The notes under the pieces: model-generated
What the model saw: only the letters and a program-made list of their open reading frames with translations
Told to the model about the DNA's origin: nothing
The model's database searches: none
Made by a program: the position numbers and the translations under genes
NCBI GenBank assembly: GCA_947034895.1
Contig: OX344764.1
Coordinates: forward strand, 3,224,001 to 3,288,000
Direction of reading: 5' to 3'
DNA length: 64,000 nt
Source: Rhytidiadelphus loreus
Lineage: Eukaryota; Streptophyta; Bryopsida; Hypnales; Hylocomiaceae
Part shown: one piece after another, positions 46,991 to 59,310 of the stretch
Position numbering within the stretch: the first letter of the stretch is position 1
Layout: each line of letters begins with the position of its first letter

Positions 46991-47297
46991 AGTAAAGCCA
47001 GTCACCCATGACTGTGATGCCATTCTTTTCCACTTGCACCGTTTTGCTCAAATATCTATAGTGAAGGAGGATTCGGAAGTCATGTGTAAGATGTCTTCAA
47101 GTCATATAGAAGTCAAAATATGCCGTGAAACTAAAAAATGACTGAAATGTGACTCACTTAAGTGACTATGAAGTCACCTTCTTTGAATGTGTTTGTTGGA
47201 GTTTCGGAGGTTCAAAAAGCAACACAGGCATGAATTTCTAATTTTTCATGCCATTCGTCCCGTATGAATGAGAATTGTATTGTTCTGGTATCCGCAG

Positions 47298-48027
47298 GGA
47301 GTGGAGGACTGAATCAATTGAAAATCCGGGCACCCTAGAAATGTCATCGTGGATTCAGCAGAGGTTGCAGAATGCTGATGTAGACTTAAGTGACCCCACA
47401 AACATGGACCGGTTCTTGCTGAGTAAGAAGCCAGCACAGAGGGCTATTCGCTACAAACGTGTCCTTGCATTTGGTAATCATTTCCGTGTGGAAGATGAGC
47501 AGACCAGGCACTTGTTGACCTACAACAGTGGCGTCACTTCCGTTTTCCAACATCCGTCAGAGAATGGAGATGAATCAACCGTGAACTACGTGGGAGTACT
47601 AAAGGATATATTGGAGGTGGATTGTGGTACATTGAGTACGCGCATCATCTTACTGCGTTGCGACTGGGTGAAAACCGAAGACACTCGAGGTAATCCCACG
47701 TATACACGGGACGAGTCTGGCTTCTTGTTGGTCAATTTTCGACACACTCTACCTCGCATGTTGGAGCCCTTCATTTTTCCGAGCCAAGCAACGCAAGTTT
47801 TCTTTTCAGACGTTGAAGGTAGACCTGGTTGGAAAGTAGTCTTACAAAAAGAGGCCAGAGTAAGACAGGAAGTTGTGGACACAGTGGATGCATTCATCTC
47901 CACTAGAGTAGAGAGTACAGGGCTTAGAGCTCCCAACACATTTCCCAATGTTTCAGAGGCAGTTGATCTAGTTGGAGCCACTGACTTGACGGAGGAAGAG
48001 AACTTATTAGCTCATGAAGCATATTAG
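47298..48027 (+). CDS. TNP2 terminal exon with DUF4216-like region
   Basis: Follows CCGCAG at about 47292-47297. Contains AFGNHFRVEDEQTRHLL, NYVGVLKDILEVDCG, ILLRCDWVKTEDTRG, ESGFLLVNFRHTL and FPSQATQVFFSDVEGRPGWK, matching the DUF4216 block usually found at the end of TNP2 proteins. Stop at 48025-48027, 736 bp before the transposon terminus. The fossil at 14.8-15.2 kb is its decayed relative. Confidence 0.82.
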
Positions 48028-48339
48028 TGTTAGAAGGTTCCATGTATGTGCTTCAAACGCATATGTGTATGCCTAGTTGCAGGAATCATTGTGATGAATG
48101 TGCAGTGCACGTTGGCTTGATTTGCCCTAAACCACCACTGACCCTAAAACTATGGTATTCAAATTTACATTGAAAGTTTCTCAGTATTTTTAGTAATTAT
48201 TGCCTCTGTAGTCCAAAGGGGAGAGCACAGAAGCCTCATGTCAGTATAAGGCATTCTTTGCCGAAGTAAACTTAAAATATCCGAAGTCCACATCTGCAGA
48301 AGCCTGACCGTTGTACCCTTCTTAGCAGCAATTCCAAAG

Positions 48340-48744
48340 AAACCAACCCTAAGTCATATTACAGTCATTCATTAGTGGACTACATCCGACTATTAGACCG
48401 CAGTCCAAATGAGACTGTCCACGTCAAGGCGTTGCCCTGACCCCAAAAAACAAATCCGGGCAGAGAAATTCTCTAAAGTCATTCTTTAGTCACCATCCAG
48501 TAACAGAAGAAGTAACTGCTGACTCTACAGTGACTTCAAACAGAATTCGTAGCCCTAGGTCACGACGGTTTTTGTCATCGGGCCCTTCTGTGAGGTCATC
48601 ATCCAGAAGTCACGAATTTTGACTTTAAAGTGACTCTGAACATCTTCCAAGCTCTCCCTCGGTGCAATTATAGAAGGCTCAGTCATTTTTCAGTCAAACC
48701 GGACAAGAAGTCACCATGAAGTCACCTGCTTGTAGTCAAAATTA
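48340..48744. repeat. Right subterminal repeat zone of the large CACTA element
   Basis: Same AGTCATT/AGTGACT vocabulary as the left end (for example 48352-48375, 48478-48492, 48520-48540, 48600-48640, 48683-48725), ending immediately before the terminal inverted repeat. Expected binding region for the TNPA-like protein. Confidence 0.8.
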
Positions 48745-48766
48745 CCCCCCTTTTCTTGTAGTGTAT

Positions 48767-51700
48767 TTTCTTAGTTCAAAACACATATCAATAATGGATA
48801 TTTTGAATGTTTCAATTAGGGCTCACCAATGTGCATTCACTTTTTGGATGCACAAACCAAAAAGGATTAACTTCAAAGTACTGTCCACACTAGAATTTGG
48901 TGCCTTAGGCATTTAGGGATTAATCAAGTGTATTTTTACTAGCTTCAATCCATGTCGGGCAAGGACAAGTAGTAGATAAAGTGTTTTCATTTATAATAAA
49001 AATATTTTACTCTCCTATTCAAAGAAATTAAAAAAATGTGTTAAAAAAAGTATTTCAATGATTAAACGTTATCTAATATAAAAGTTAATCTTCAAAGTCA
49101 TAGAGACTAAGTTGTGTCTTCGGGGAGATTTTAGGAAGTTCTAAAGATTTTTTTATGTGAGTTTTGTCATCTAAATTTCTTTGGGGAATTTCTTACATGT
49201 AATTGTAGTAAATGGTATTGAAAAAAAATTCTTTGTTGTAATATTGACTTTTCTATGGAACATGCTTTATCCATTGATCACCTTGTAGCGTATTTTCACA
49301 ACTTCTAATCCTTTGATGATTTTTGCAAAATTTTGACAAACACTAGGGCAATTGCATGAAACACTTGGACTTTATTTGCATTTTTCTATTTCTAGTATTC
49401 AGTCCTATAAGTAGTACTCTTATTTTTTAGTACCATTGGTCAATTTGGTAGAGAAAAGTTACCATCCATTTCCATCTAGATTTTATTTGGTATGTCAACA
49501 CATGTCCATTTTCTAGTGATAGAATTGATTGGTGAAGGTTGTCTTTCATCATCAAGGGTTGTCATAGGAGATGTCATTATGGGTGTCATTGGGAATGTCA
49601 TCCATTCATCTCAAGATCTTTGTACTACATAAGAGTGCCATTAAGGAATAAGGAGTGCAATTTTCTCAGAAACTATATGCGCTCACATTTTAGTTTTTAA
49701 AATTAGAAGGATTTTTTTTTATATTAGGAAAAAGTTTAGACATTGTTACGAATTTGAGAATGTTGGGCAATAAGAGAAGTTATATTTCCACTTTTTCATT
49801 ATTAAAAAAAATTGTTGTGATTGAAGACCACTCTGAAGATTCATAAACGTATTCTATATAGAACATTTTTCTGACTTTAGAGCATCAAAGTAAATGGAAG
49901 TTGGATTATTGTCTAAAACCTTGACAAAGTATTTACACCATCAAGTACACTAATAATGATATTTAGTGTTATGTTACTAATAGTGTTATGTTGACTCTTA
50001 CCACACCCACTCTAAATGTCAAGTGGTTTGCATTTAGAATTTAGGGTTCACCATCCCTTTGCCTCCACCTCCCTAACCTTGCCTGGCCGCCCTTTCTTGC
50101 CTCGTTGATCCCACCTCGCCACCTTTTCTCTCCGCACCCATCCTTTCTCTCTACTACCTTTATTGAGTGCTTGAGTAAAGTCTAAGTTCGCTTGGGACGC
50201 GGAGAATTCCATAGCAAACATGAGGTCCAAATCCATCACAAACTCACGCATTCAAAGGTTCATCTCAAAATTCAGGACCAATAAAATGTTATCAATTATC
50301 GTGTAGTTACTACTATTTTATGGGTGCGTACGTTAATTTTCAAATTATAGCATTGTTATGATGCGCACGATTGCTGCAAAGAATTGGCATTAATTTATAA
50401 TCTATGTTAACTATATGACTTCTTTACATTAATTGCAAATGTGCAAAAGACACAAATTATACACGAAAATTTATTATCTTTGTCGTGCATTTTATGTATG
50501 TTGAAACACACAAAAAATACATGACAATAATGTCATTGCTATTTGCAGTGCAATAACCCTTATTAAATGATATCAATGTTTTAACATTTACAATACAAAT
50601 GTAAATGTTAAAATGTTGATCATCATTCTAATTAACAATAATTTTTTTTAACTAAGTTAAATAGGTTTCAAAACCTGATTACAATGAATCCATCATTAGT
50701 ATAGGCCATCAAATTCTAGCTGGAACAAACTCCATGACTAGGCCACTAGAAAACTTGATTGTGTAGTGAAGGAAATGAACCCATTAATAGGCCACCAAAA
50801 AACTTGATGATATAGTAAAGGATTTTGTTCAATGGCACTCAGTGAATACAAAAGGTGAAGGGGTCCTTTGTATATAGAAATCCATTGTTTGTCATGGCAA
50901 AGGATATGGGATAACTGGGGAATGCTGTCGCATGAGCGTAGAGCGTAGAGCATGGATTATAAACTAAATTCTAAAAAAATTATTAGTTCATCAAAAGAAA
51001 AACCTATGACCGTGCTTAGATGAGACCTAAGACCGTGCAAGAAATTGAAATATATGATAGAAGAATAATATGCTACAATTTAAAATTCGTTTATTCAAAA
51101 GTAGAGAAATTTTTTTTCTCCCTCATTAAAAATATCATAATTTAATAGGCCAAGTAAAATCATATTTTTTATAGCAATATACTTATGCATTAAATGCATA
51201 AGTGAATATAAATTTGCAATGACAATAATTTCAATTTGGTGGTCATTAAAGAATTGAATTAAATAAAATGGAGCAAGCAAATTAAAAATATTCATAATAT
51301 ACAATATAAAAGCCATATTCATTTTACAAAGACTTTTTGCAGTCTTTTATTTTATCTTCAATTTAAAGATAAAATACTTTTTCTCATTTCTAGAATTTAT
51401 TTAAATAGACAACACCACGAATTTCGTGAATTTCATTTTCGAATCAGTATTTCAGCATAATTTTGGGTGGAAGTCAATTATAAATTCCTTAAATGAATTT
51501 ATAATTCTACCAGATGCCTCCTAATCTACGAGAAGTCTGAATATAATGAATATGACCTCATAGATAGTTTTGAACATTACCATAGAAAGTAGTTTACAAT
51601 AAATTTGGATCACATTAAGCCTATGTAAAATCAATTATAGTTTAAGGAAATGAAACTTTTTATAATTTAATGTAATTTCTTGGTAGTCATCAAAACGAGT

Positions 51701-52039
51701 TTTTCATATAATCTGAGAAGATCTAAAGAAAATGCAATCATGGTTGAAATACAAAACCAATTAAAAAAATGTAAACATCAATTGAAATAATTGTACAATT
51801 TGTTTAGATATTGTAAACCATATTGTAAAACATGAGTGTGACATTTAAAATTAGAAATTGAAATTATAACAAAAATTAAATATTATAATAGGGGACAAAC
51901 CTTTTAGTTCAGTGATGGATTGTGACAAAGAAATTGAAAATCAAGAAGTCGGTGGCCCTTTTAGTCTCACCGATTAAATTAAAGTAGAAAATGATACCCA
52001 AAAAATGGGTAGAGCATGCTAGAGATTTTAATCCCTACG
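48767..52039. other. AT-rich intergenic DNA
   Basis: About 3.3 kb between the CACTA element and the stop codon of the ParB-methyltransferase-like gene. Contains no coding sequence I can support. A small GC-rich patch at about 50050-50230 gives a 67-codon minus-strand frame of low-complexity type. Downstream UTR of the next gene probably lies near 52000. Confidence 0.5.
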
Positions 52040-55000
52040 CTACTCACAATGAACATCATCATCACAATTTGCTGCGTCATCTACCAACTGAAGAACTCTT
52101 TTGTCGCCACGAAATTTACGAGACCTAGAAAGAATAGGAGGTGCTCTAACAAATTCGTCTGCTACATTACGAGCATAAATTGGTAATAGGAAAGTTTTAG
52201 GGAGACTATTCACTATTTCCTTCCTTGTTGATTGAAGAATAGAGGTCCTTGAAGAAACTGTAGTCACTCTTGAGCTGCATCGTTTCAAAATATGAAGAGA
52301 ATTAGTTGGTGAAAGATACTGAAACAATAACAAGTATGAGGGATCAATTTTCAAAGTAACAATTGTATATAAAAAAGAATGAAAGGACTTACGTACAGAA
52401 TAAGTTTGTAGCTTGAACTACTGGTACTTCGGAATCTGATTCAGCATCTTCATCCGAGCTAGTAATGTCTTCATTGATCCGTTGCCGCTTCGAAACTGGG
52501 GTTGATTTCTCAATAATAAGGGGTTGTAGAAGAGCATCGAAAATCAATGTATCTTCTTCGAAGGCTACAATGTGACGGCCTGACCTACGACAAGCATGAA
52601 TAGAGGAACCTGGAATTCATGAATTCAGAAATTAGATATAACTGATGAACTTCCAAAGACAAAATTAGATGAAAGTGAAGTCACCAAAATAAACAAACAA
52701 TAAAACAAAAATTTGATGAATTGAAACAATTGATAAGCAAAGAAGTAGCTAATGTAACTCATACCAATATAAATCAAGAAGGATGAAAATTAAATGAAAA
52801 GAATTTTAAACCTGTGGATGCAGAGCAATCGAACACCACATCGCCAATTACTGAAAAAGATTCAACAAGAATCTGCATTAGACCAGAGTCTTTTTCTCGC
52901 GAACCTCGCCAAGGAACATTGCCGTGCAAAAGCTGTGACTCTTTTGTCACCATGTTGTGTAGCACATCATCGAAGTTGACATCAATGCCAGCTGTGTCCA
53001 AATGTGGTACCATTTGGATTTTGAAACGAGAACGACGGAGGTCTTCAAAGTTCCTTACAAGTAGTTGAATACCAAAAATGAGAGTCTGCATAGAACAATT
53101 TCCGAGACATAAGAATAATATGCATTCAGAGTAAGATAAACAATAAAAATAAATAAATGTTGATTACAGGGAAAAAAGGATTTACATACCGTCTTCGTTG
53201 AATCACGAGGGTGGGTTAAATGAAGACGATTGATCCCAGTCCATTTGCGAGAAACTTTAAAGTGAAATGCTCGACAGAATCCTTTCAAGTCTGATTTTAC
53301 TTGACTCGAATCGGAATGAAAGATTAGTAAAGCTCCGTCGTCGTGCAAATGACTTCCAGCGAAATCAAAAATCGACTTCAGGAAATTCGAATGAAGAATG
53401 TTCCACGGTGGAACAACAGATGTAGGATTTGATACCCCCGGAACAGGAAGATCCTCGGGAATATCGAAAATCATTAGATCGACAGCTTGAGAATGGAAAA
53501 CAGTGCCTTTGAAAAATCTTTCTTTATCTCTCTTGTACTGTTAAAAAACAAGAATTAGAAAGGAGAACAACTTTGTAAAAGTCAAAAGAACTAGTAAGAA
53601 TATATTGAAGCAAATGGAAGATGAAATCTAAAATCTACCTTGTCAAGAAAAGATTGAAGTTCGTTCCACCCCGAAGGAAATGATCCATGTTGAATACGGT
53701 GGTTGAGAAGTGAGTGCAAAGATCCATTAAAAATAAAACTATCCACTTCTGGTAATGTCGAATCAATTGTCAGTGGCACTGGTACATAGCCCAGTGAAAG
53801 ACGAGAGATAGTAAGATCGATAGAGGAACTATCTCGCTTACGTGTGCCCTCTGTTGGAGAAGCTGAAGAAATTTGAGTGCCATCTCCACCAGATCCACCA
53901 ATTATAGGCAAATGATTGGGTGCCTTACCTGTAGCCTTAATTGTGGCAACTGCTTCAGCAGCCTGGGCCTTGACACTAGCCACCAAACCAGCTTTAGACG
54001 CTTTTTCTGCTTTCCTGAGTTCTCCTTTAATCTTTTTTGCCTCCGCTTTTTCAGCAGCTCGCTGCATTTGTTTCATAGCTTTAATCTTGTCTTTCTCATT
54101 CAAATGAAAAACATCGAGAGTAAGATCCTGCTCTGTAAGGGTTTCAAGATCAATTGGATTTGGAGGACGACTGCCTCCTAATCCCTTCTCTGCATCTTCA
54201 ATCGCTTTCTTCTTGGATTCTTCTTGTTGAGGGCAGAAACTTCCTCCACAATCTAAGTACCAACAACCAGCATTGAGGTGTAGGACACCCCATGATCGAA
54301 TCAAATCAAGTGAGTACATGCATTGTTCCATGGATGTCTTATCGACCCACGCTTGAAAGAAACCCGGAAGCTGATCCCGTGCCATGGCATCCTTGAGTAC
54401 CAATTCGAACATGAAGTATCTGCCAAAATAGATAAAAAAAAAAGTAGTGAAATATAAAATGAACATACAGGAAGAAGACAATAATTGACAGCATTATAAA
54501 CTCAGTAAATGAATTGTACCTGTAAAGAACACGCTTCACAATGCGTGATGTATAATTATACGAACTAAATGCTTTAGTTCGTGAATACGAATCTTTGCCT
54601 CGAAACAAAGACGAGAATCCGTGCACCCAAATGCGAACACGCCAGTACTCTACGAATTCGGCCGGAGACAACGGTAGCTTGGAAGGATCTATTAAAACAG
54701 TAACGCCTTCTTCGGATTGAAGCCTCTCATACTCGGTGCAGAATGCTTCCTCCAACTAAAAAGAAAAAAATCAATTTAGTGAATATTGCATAATAATTTG
54801 AGTTAAATTACAAAATATTAGTAAGGGAACTTTGAGTACATTACAAGAGAAATCCATTATGGCAAAAGACACTTATAGATCCCCCAAAACAAGCCTTGTT
54901 TAGCCAAGACTCGAAGTCCTTATCCGAGAATGGTTTGCTAGGAAAATGGGCAGCCTTTCTTGTTTCAGTACCAGAGTTCTACCAAAACAAACATCTCACT

Positions 55001-56468
55001 TTAAAAAAAATAGGAGCCACAGATGTTGCTAGCAATTGAAGCTTGTCCAGTGTCATCTCAGGTTTTGAATTCTTGCTCCAATGTAGGGTGACCTTTACAA
55101 AAAACAAAAAATACAATTCAATAAAAAAAAACATTGATGCAGAATCATAATTTATCACCATTGCTTAATGGGCCAAAGTAATAAAACAAGTCACTTGAAA
55201 TACAATTCAAAATGATGGATAGATTATGAAATCCAACCTGAGCCAGAAACTCATCACCAAGTGCAGGATGCGCAATTGCTAACCATTTGGAAAATTGGCC
55301 CTTGTAACTGTTTGTCTTAACCTTTGTTGCTTCAAGCATTACACTCGTGATTTCTTCGTCAGTCCTCGAAATTGATGGATCTTCCCCTAATAATGTTCTA
55401 ACTGCAACATCTGCAGCATCAGCAATTTCTTGCTGCACATAGAAACATCACATTTAGGAAGGATATAAAGATATATTTTATGAGCATAAAAATAAAATAA
55501 AAATTCACATTTGAAACTATAGAAATAAAAAACGTCTTTACTCACCCGCCATAAAAATGAAATGAACACATCTTTTGTGAGAGGATACCAACTTTTTCCT
55601 CTTACAGGGTTTCGCAAACATTTATTATACTCCCTATCGGGAAGAATGTCTTTGAAACTCTCCAAGCTCTGTGTACCTGTAGCTCGAATCCTATACAAAG
55701 TATGCACTAGGTTCGTCTTGACGTGGCTGTTTTCATTGGACCTAAAAAACATTCAAATTATAAGAAAATGAACCATATCATCATTGTCGACAAAAACAGG
55801 AAAATGGAAATAACGTGAAAAGCTTCTTACTTGTTGATATCATGCATGGCATGTAAGAGTAGCCCAATTCTTCCTGTAGGGTCCAAACAAATGCTATCCA
55901 CCGAAATGTGCCAATTTGGGTCCTCTTTATGAACTCGATCAATGAATCTAGTCCAAGCTTGAAATCTGTGATTCCCGTCACAGATGAAAAACATTTTTCC
56001 CAACAAATGATGGTGATTCTTGCTTTGCCGTAGTCTATCATCAAAACGATCACTCTCCAATTTCCACAATGGGCTCATTTTGGTTTTATGATCATCGGTC
56101 AAAGCTTGAATTATACCATTCTCATTGCACACTGAAACATAAAAAACACTTGAACCAGGTCTATAACCATGTGTAAAATCAGCCTCCAGCTTCTTGATGT
56201 CGGAGTCCAATGATGGGCGGACAATGGGCATTGGAATCAAACGACAAAGCAGAATCGAAAACCAGGATTCGTCCTTTGGTAATATTCTCATTGCCTCAAT
56301 ACTTGCAATGGAATTCACCTTTTGTGATTGACGCAACTCGTGTTCAGTTTGCTTCGGCTCTTCAAGATTGTCATTCTCTGGATCACTTTCCAGAACTGCC
56401 TCTTCACTTTCTGGAAATGCTTCTTCAGCTTCTTCAGATTGGACAGCGTCCTCAGTATCAATTATCAT
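52040..56468 (-). CDS. ParB-like and DNA N4/N6-methyltransferase-like fusion protein, ten exons, 1070 residues
   Basis: Exons: 56468-55831, 55741-55546, 55432-55238, 55092-55000, 54755-54520, 54419-53639, 53537-53190, 53085-52812, 52609-52393 and 52274-52040. All phases agree and the sum is 3213 bp. Residues 1-50 are acidic. Residues 60-200 resemble a ParB/Srx fold, with ICDGNHRFQAW at 162-172 matching the D-G-x-H/N-R signature. Exon 6 has a Cys-rich patch (GCWYLDCGGSFC), then a Lys/Ala-rich helix. The C-terminus has beta-class methyltransferase order: LMIFDIPED at about 734-742 in the DPPY position, HDDGALLIFHSD, then GDVVFDCSASTG at 910-921 in the FxGxG position, followed by RRSGRHIVAFEED. 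Both motifs are degenerate, so activity is doubtful. An alternative first exon exists at 56630-56561. Confidence 0.78.
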
Positions 56469-56630
56469 TGGAACGTGAAACAAACAAACACAAACATATA
56501 AGCAATGTCTAGAATTTCTTATTCAGTTGGATTTCTTGTGAGTAATCATTATTGGCTTACTTGGCTGCCGGATGCGTCGCTGACTGATGCCTGCATTTGA
56601 GAACGGAGCACTCTTCTCGGATATTCCATG

Positions 56631-57822
56631 ACTCTTGAGGGAAAAAATGTCTTAGATCCCTACATCAGAAATAAGGCAATGGACAAAGACAAATTAAATA
56701 CAACGCAATTCTGGGTGATGTTGATCAATAACAAGTAGCCACTGCCAAATTCTATGACACCTAGAAGCTCATAAGTCGATTGAAACTGATCCAGTCGGTG
56801 CCGACCACATTGAAAGCATCCAAGGAGGTTAGCCAACGGTAAGGAAAAATCCAACACCCACCCAAATATAAAACTCTAAACAACATAATAAGATCAACAA
56901 AAACAACAGCTTGGCCAGTGCAGATATCATTAAACATTTTATTCCAAGCGGAGATTAGTCATACAAATTGCAGGATCTTCAATATTATTTACCACCGTAC
57001 TATTAATGACAATTTAATCAGAAAATAAGAAGTAATCAGTCGGTGCCGACGATACTGCAAGAACCACCACACTGCAGCCGCAAACGATAACGATTCTACC
57101 AACAAAATTGAGAATCACAAATACCCTGAATACCCGGAGACCGTGCCAAAAAAATATCAAAAATGCATAAAAAAAGGTTTGGTCCAGCAGCTGCAACGAC
57201 CACTTCACGAAGACCCGGTCGGCAACGACAGACCACGAGAACGAAGAGGGCAGTAGCTCAAATCTCTTTGAAAGCCTAGGATCTTGAAGTCTACTGCCCA
57301 CATTGAAAAGGCCAGCAAGTCCAAATTTTATCAATACTAAATCCCATGAGACTACATTAAGGTTCACCCCGCCTGAGCAATCACATTTGTGAACACATCC
57401 GAGTTTCGGAAATGTAGGTTTTGGCCTTAGTTTTCGCACTGAAGCTCCTGGACTCAACATAGGGTTTTTTTTTCAAGCTCCTTGTGTATAACCCTTTCCA
57501 AACCCCTACTGCTCATATCACCTCCTTCCGCTTGCCAGCTAGCTCTCAGATATTTGAGAGAAGCACGTTTATTGCCACTCAATGGCAGCAAGGTTGAATA
57601 AATCCACACTAGCAGACATTCTGCAAGCACCAAGCCAGGCACCCCAAGTTGCCACATCTGGTTCGAAAGGCCTGTAGTCAATCAAAAGCCTTGGCATTCT
57701 CCAAGTATCCAACTCGGCGACGGTACAACACAGGAGGTGCGCTGACCCCACAGTGAGTTGCCAAACCTCCATCCCTGCACTTCCACAGCCTCCAGCAGCT
57801 GCACCGCCCCTACCACCGATAA
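56631..57822. other. Interval between the ParB-methyltransferase-like gene and the UGT remnant
   Basis: Likely promoter and 5' region of the minus-strand gene at 52040-56468. Minus-strand open frames at 57014-57460 and 57454-57681 have no recognisable domain. Nothing else supported. Confidence 0.4.
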
Positions 57823-59310
57823 CTAGTCGGCAGCGACGATCCCCCAGAGTGACGGGGACTGCAGCCCCGACCACAACTCTGACCACATTTTTTTAACCTC
57901 CAACTGCTGCTCCGACCTCTCCACCGAGACCCAGTCGGCAGCGACGATTCCCTTGAGCGACGGGGACAGCAGCTTCGGCATCAGCTCCGACCACATAATA
58001 TTACCCTCCAGCTGCTGCTCCGACCTCTCCACCGAGACCCGGTCGACATCGATGATCCCTTGGAGCGACGAGGACTGCAGCTCCGACATCAGCTCCGACT
58101 GCATTCCGTTACCCTCCAGCTGCTGCACCGACCTCTCCACCGAGACCCGGCCGGCATCGACGGACTCACATGACGTGGAGTACTTCAGCTTCGCACGCGA
58201 TGCCCCCTGTGAATTTGGTTGGGTTCGTATCTTCAAACCTGCTGTAGGCGGTGTTGAACCTGTAAGAGTATATAAACCAATTTTAACATGTCATTTAGCC
58301 CAGTCAAGCACAGATCCGGCTTCCTAATGATAAGGTCATGAGATTTTAGGATTCCGATTCTGACCATAGTCAAGTGAATTATGATTTACTGTACTGACCT
58401 GCAATTGTGCTTTTGATCGGCTGGAATTGGCCAGGCCAAGTGCGGCACGCCCCAACAGATGCTCTCCAGAGTGGAATTCCACCCCCAATGAGTTAGAAAA
58501 CCTCGAAGAGCAGGATTGCAGAACACGTCCAGTTGGTTCACCCACTGCAATTGTACAAAATGAAATCCTTGTAAAGATTTCCGGAAGCACAGGGACAGCT
58601 TCGTCGTCTTCCAGACTAACGGCGAGGAGAAATGGCTGCTAGCAGGGCTTGTCCAACCATCTGAGGTATAGTGCTTCAATTTTGCTTAAACCTTGGATAC
58701 TGCCATTGGCTTGGCATGGCTCCGCAGGGACTCCAAGTAGGCTTTGTGCACCAGAGGTTCAACCGGAAATATACTCCGCAGACTAGATCCGTGGAGATCT
58801 GAACACGTACAACCTTCTCTGTTTAGGGTAAGAAATGCCAGTACCACAATGTTCACCGATGCTAACAGGAAGTCCAGGCGACATCAACAAAACAACAGTG
58901 GGACCTTCTAGTCAATTGAAATCTCTACTACCATTTTTGAAAATTGTGAGATTAGAATAAAATGCGTCTGAATAATTGACAGGTTGTTTAGTCACCTTCG
59001 AATGTGCGCGCCTAGCGGTATGGGCTGGGGAAGCGCAGATGACATACCTCGGTATGTTGAACTTGTCTAAAAATCTGTCGGAACAATGTGCACATCAGTT
59101 CTGCCATTGTATCACGAAACCTCATTTCGTTGAAGCCGGGAAATAAAAGGGAATTCTCAGAGTTTCCATAATCCTCAGAACTCTTGTTTTCAGAGCTCGG
59201 GATACTTGGAGGTCGCAACTGAAAGACGACGTCAGAAACAAAATGCGATCTAAACAAAATAAGAAACTTGACAAGTAAGGGAGTTCAGCTTCAATGATGC
59301 CCGCCTGCAC
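57823..59310 (-). pseudogene. UDP-glycosyltransferase (family 1) remnant
   Basis: The diagnostic PSPG box is readable at about 58540-58400: WVNQLDVFCNPALRGFLTHW, GWNSTLESICWGVP, AWPIPADQKHNC. Just upstream the expected PFLLAVSLEDDE and VPVLPEIF lie in another frame, so a frameshift separates them. About 59250-59050 encodes FPGFNEMRFRDTMAELM, like the acceptor-region segment of plant UGTs. After a donor GTCAGT near 58397 a C-terminal exon (58236-57823) carries RVSVERSVQQLEGNGM, like the terminal UGT helix region, but repeated three times. Missing N-terminus, frameshift and duplications indicate a non-functional copy. Confidence 0.68.
57860..58185 (-). repeat. 108-bp tandem repeat, three units of 36 residues, within the UGT remnant
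   Basis: Each unit encodes (R/W)VSVERS(V/E)QQLE...SEL...L.S.SL.GI..(V/A)D. On the plus strand the shared phrase is CCGACCTCTCCACCGAGACC, at about 57913, 58021 and 58129, spacing 108 bp. Because 108 is divisible by three the frame is kept. The unit corresponds to the C-terminal UGT segment that normally occurs once. Confidence 0.82.

Larger units (their letters stand above)
33600..48763 (+). mobile_element. Complete 15.2-kb CACTA (En/Spm) transposon
   Basis: Left end CACTACAAGAAAAGGGGGG at 33600 and its exact inverse at 48745-48763. The match extends with two mismatches to about 30 bp. Both sides carry TAT (33597-33599 and 48764-48766), a 3-bp target duplication. It contains a plus-strand TNP2-type gene (40633-48027) and a minus-strand TNP1/TNPA-type gene (about 38.9-34.7 kb). 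Many AGTCATT/AGTGACT phrases cluster at both ends and between exons. A 3.4-kb second element sits inside TNP2. Without that insert the element is about 11.7 kb, normal for an autonomous CACTA. Several stops and a frameshift suggest it is now defective. Confidence 0.96.

Noticed and set aside
54845..54978. Extra exon of the ParB-methyltransferase-like gene (NSGTETRKAAHF...)
   Set aside because: It looks protein-like, but it would need a 21-bp intron and has no phase-compatible donor to the next exon; skipping it gives a fully consistent frame.
56561..56630. Upstream first exon (MEYPRRVLRSQ...) of the ParB-methyltransferase-like gene
   Set aside because: Has an ATG and a good donor, but the only phase-compatible acceptor downstream is weak; kept as an alternative, not as the model.
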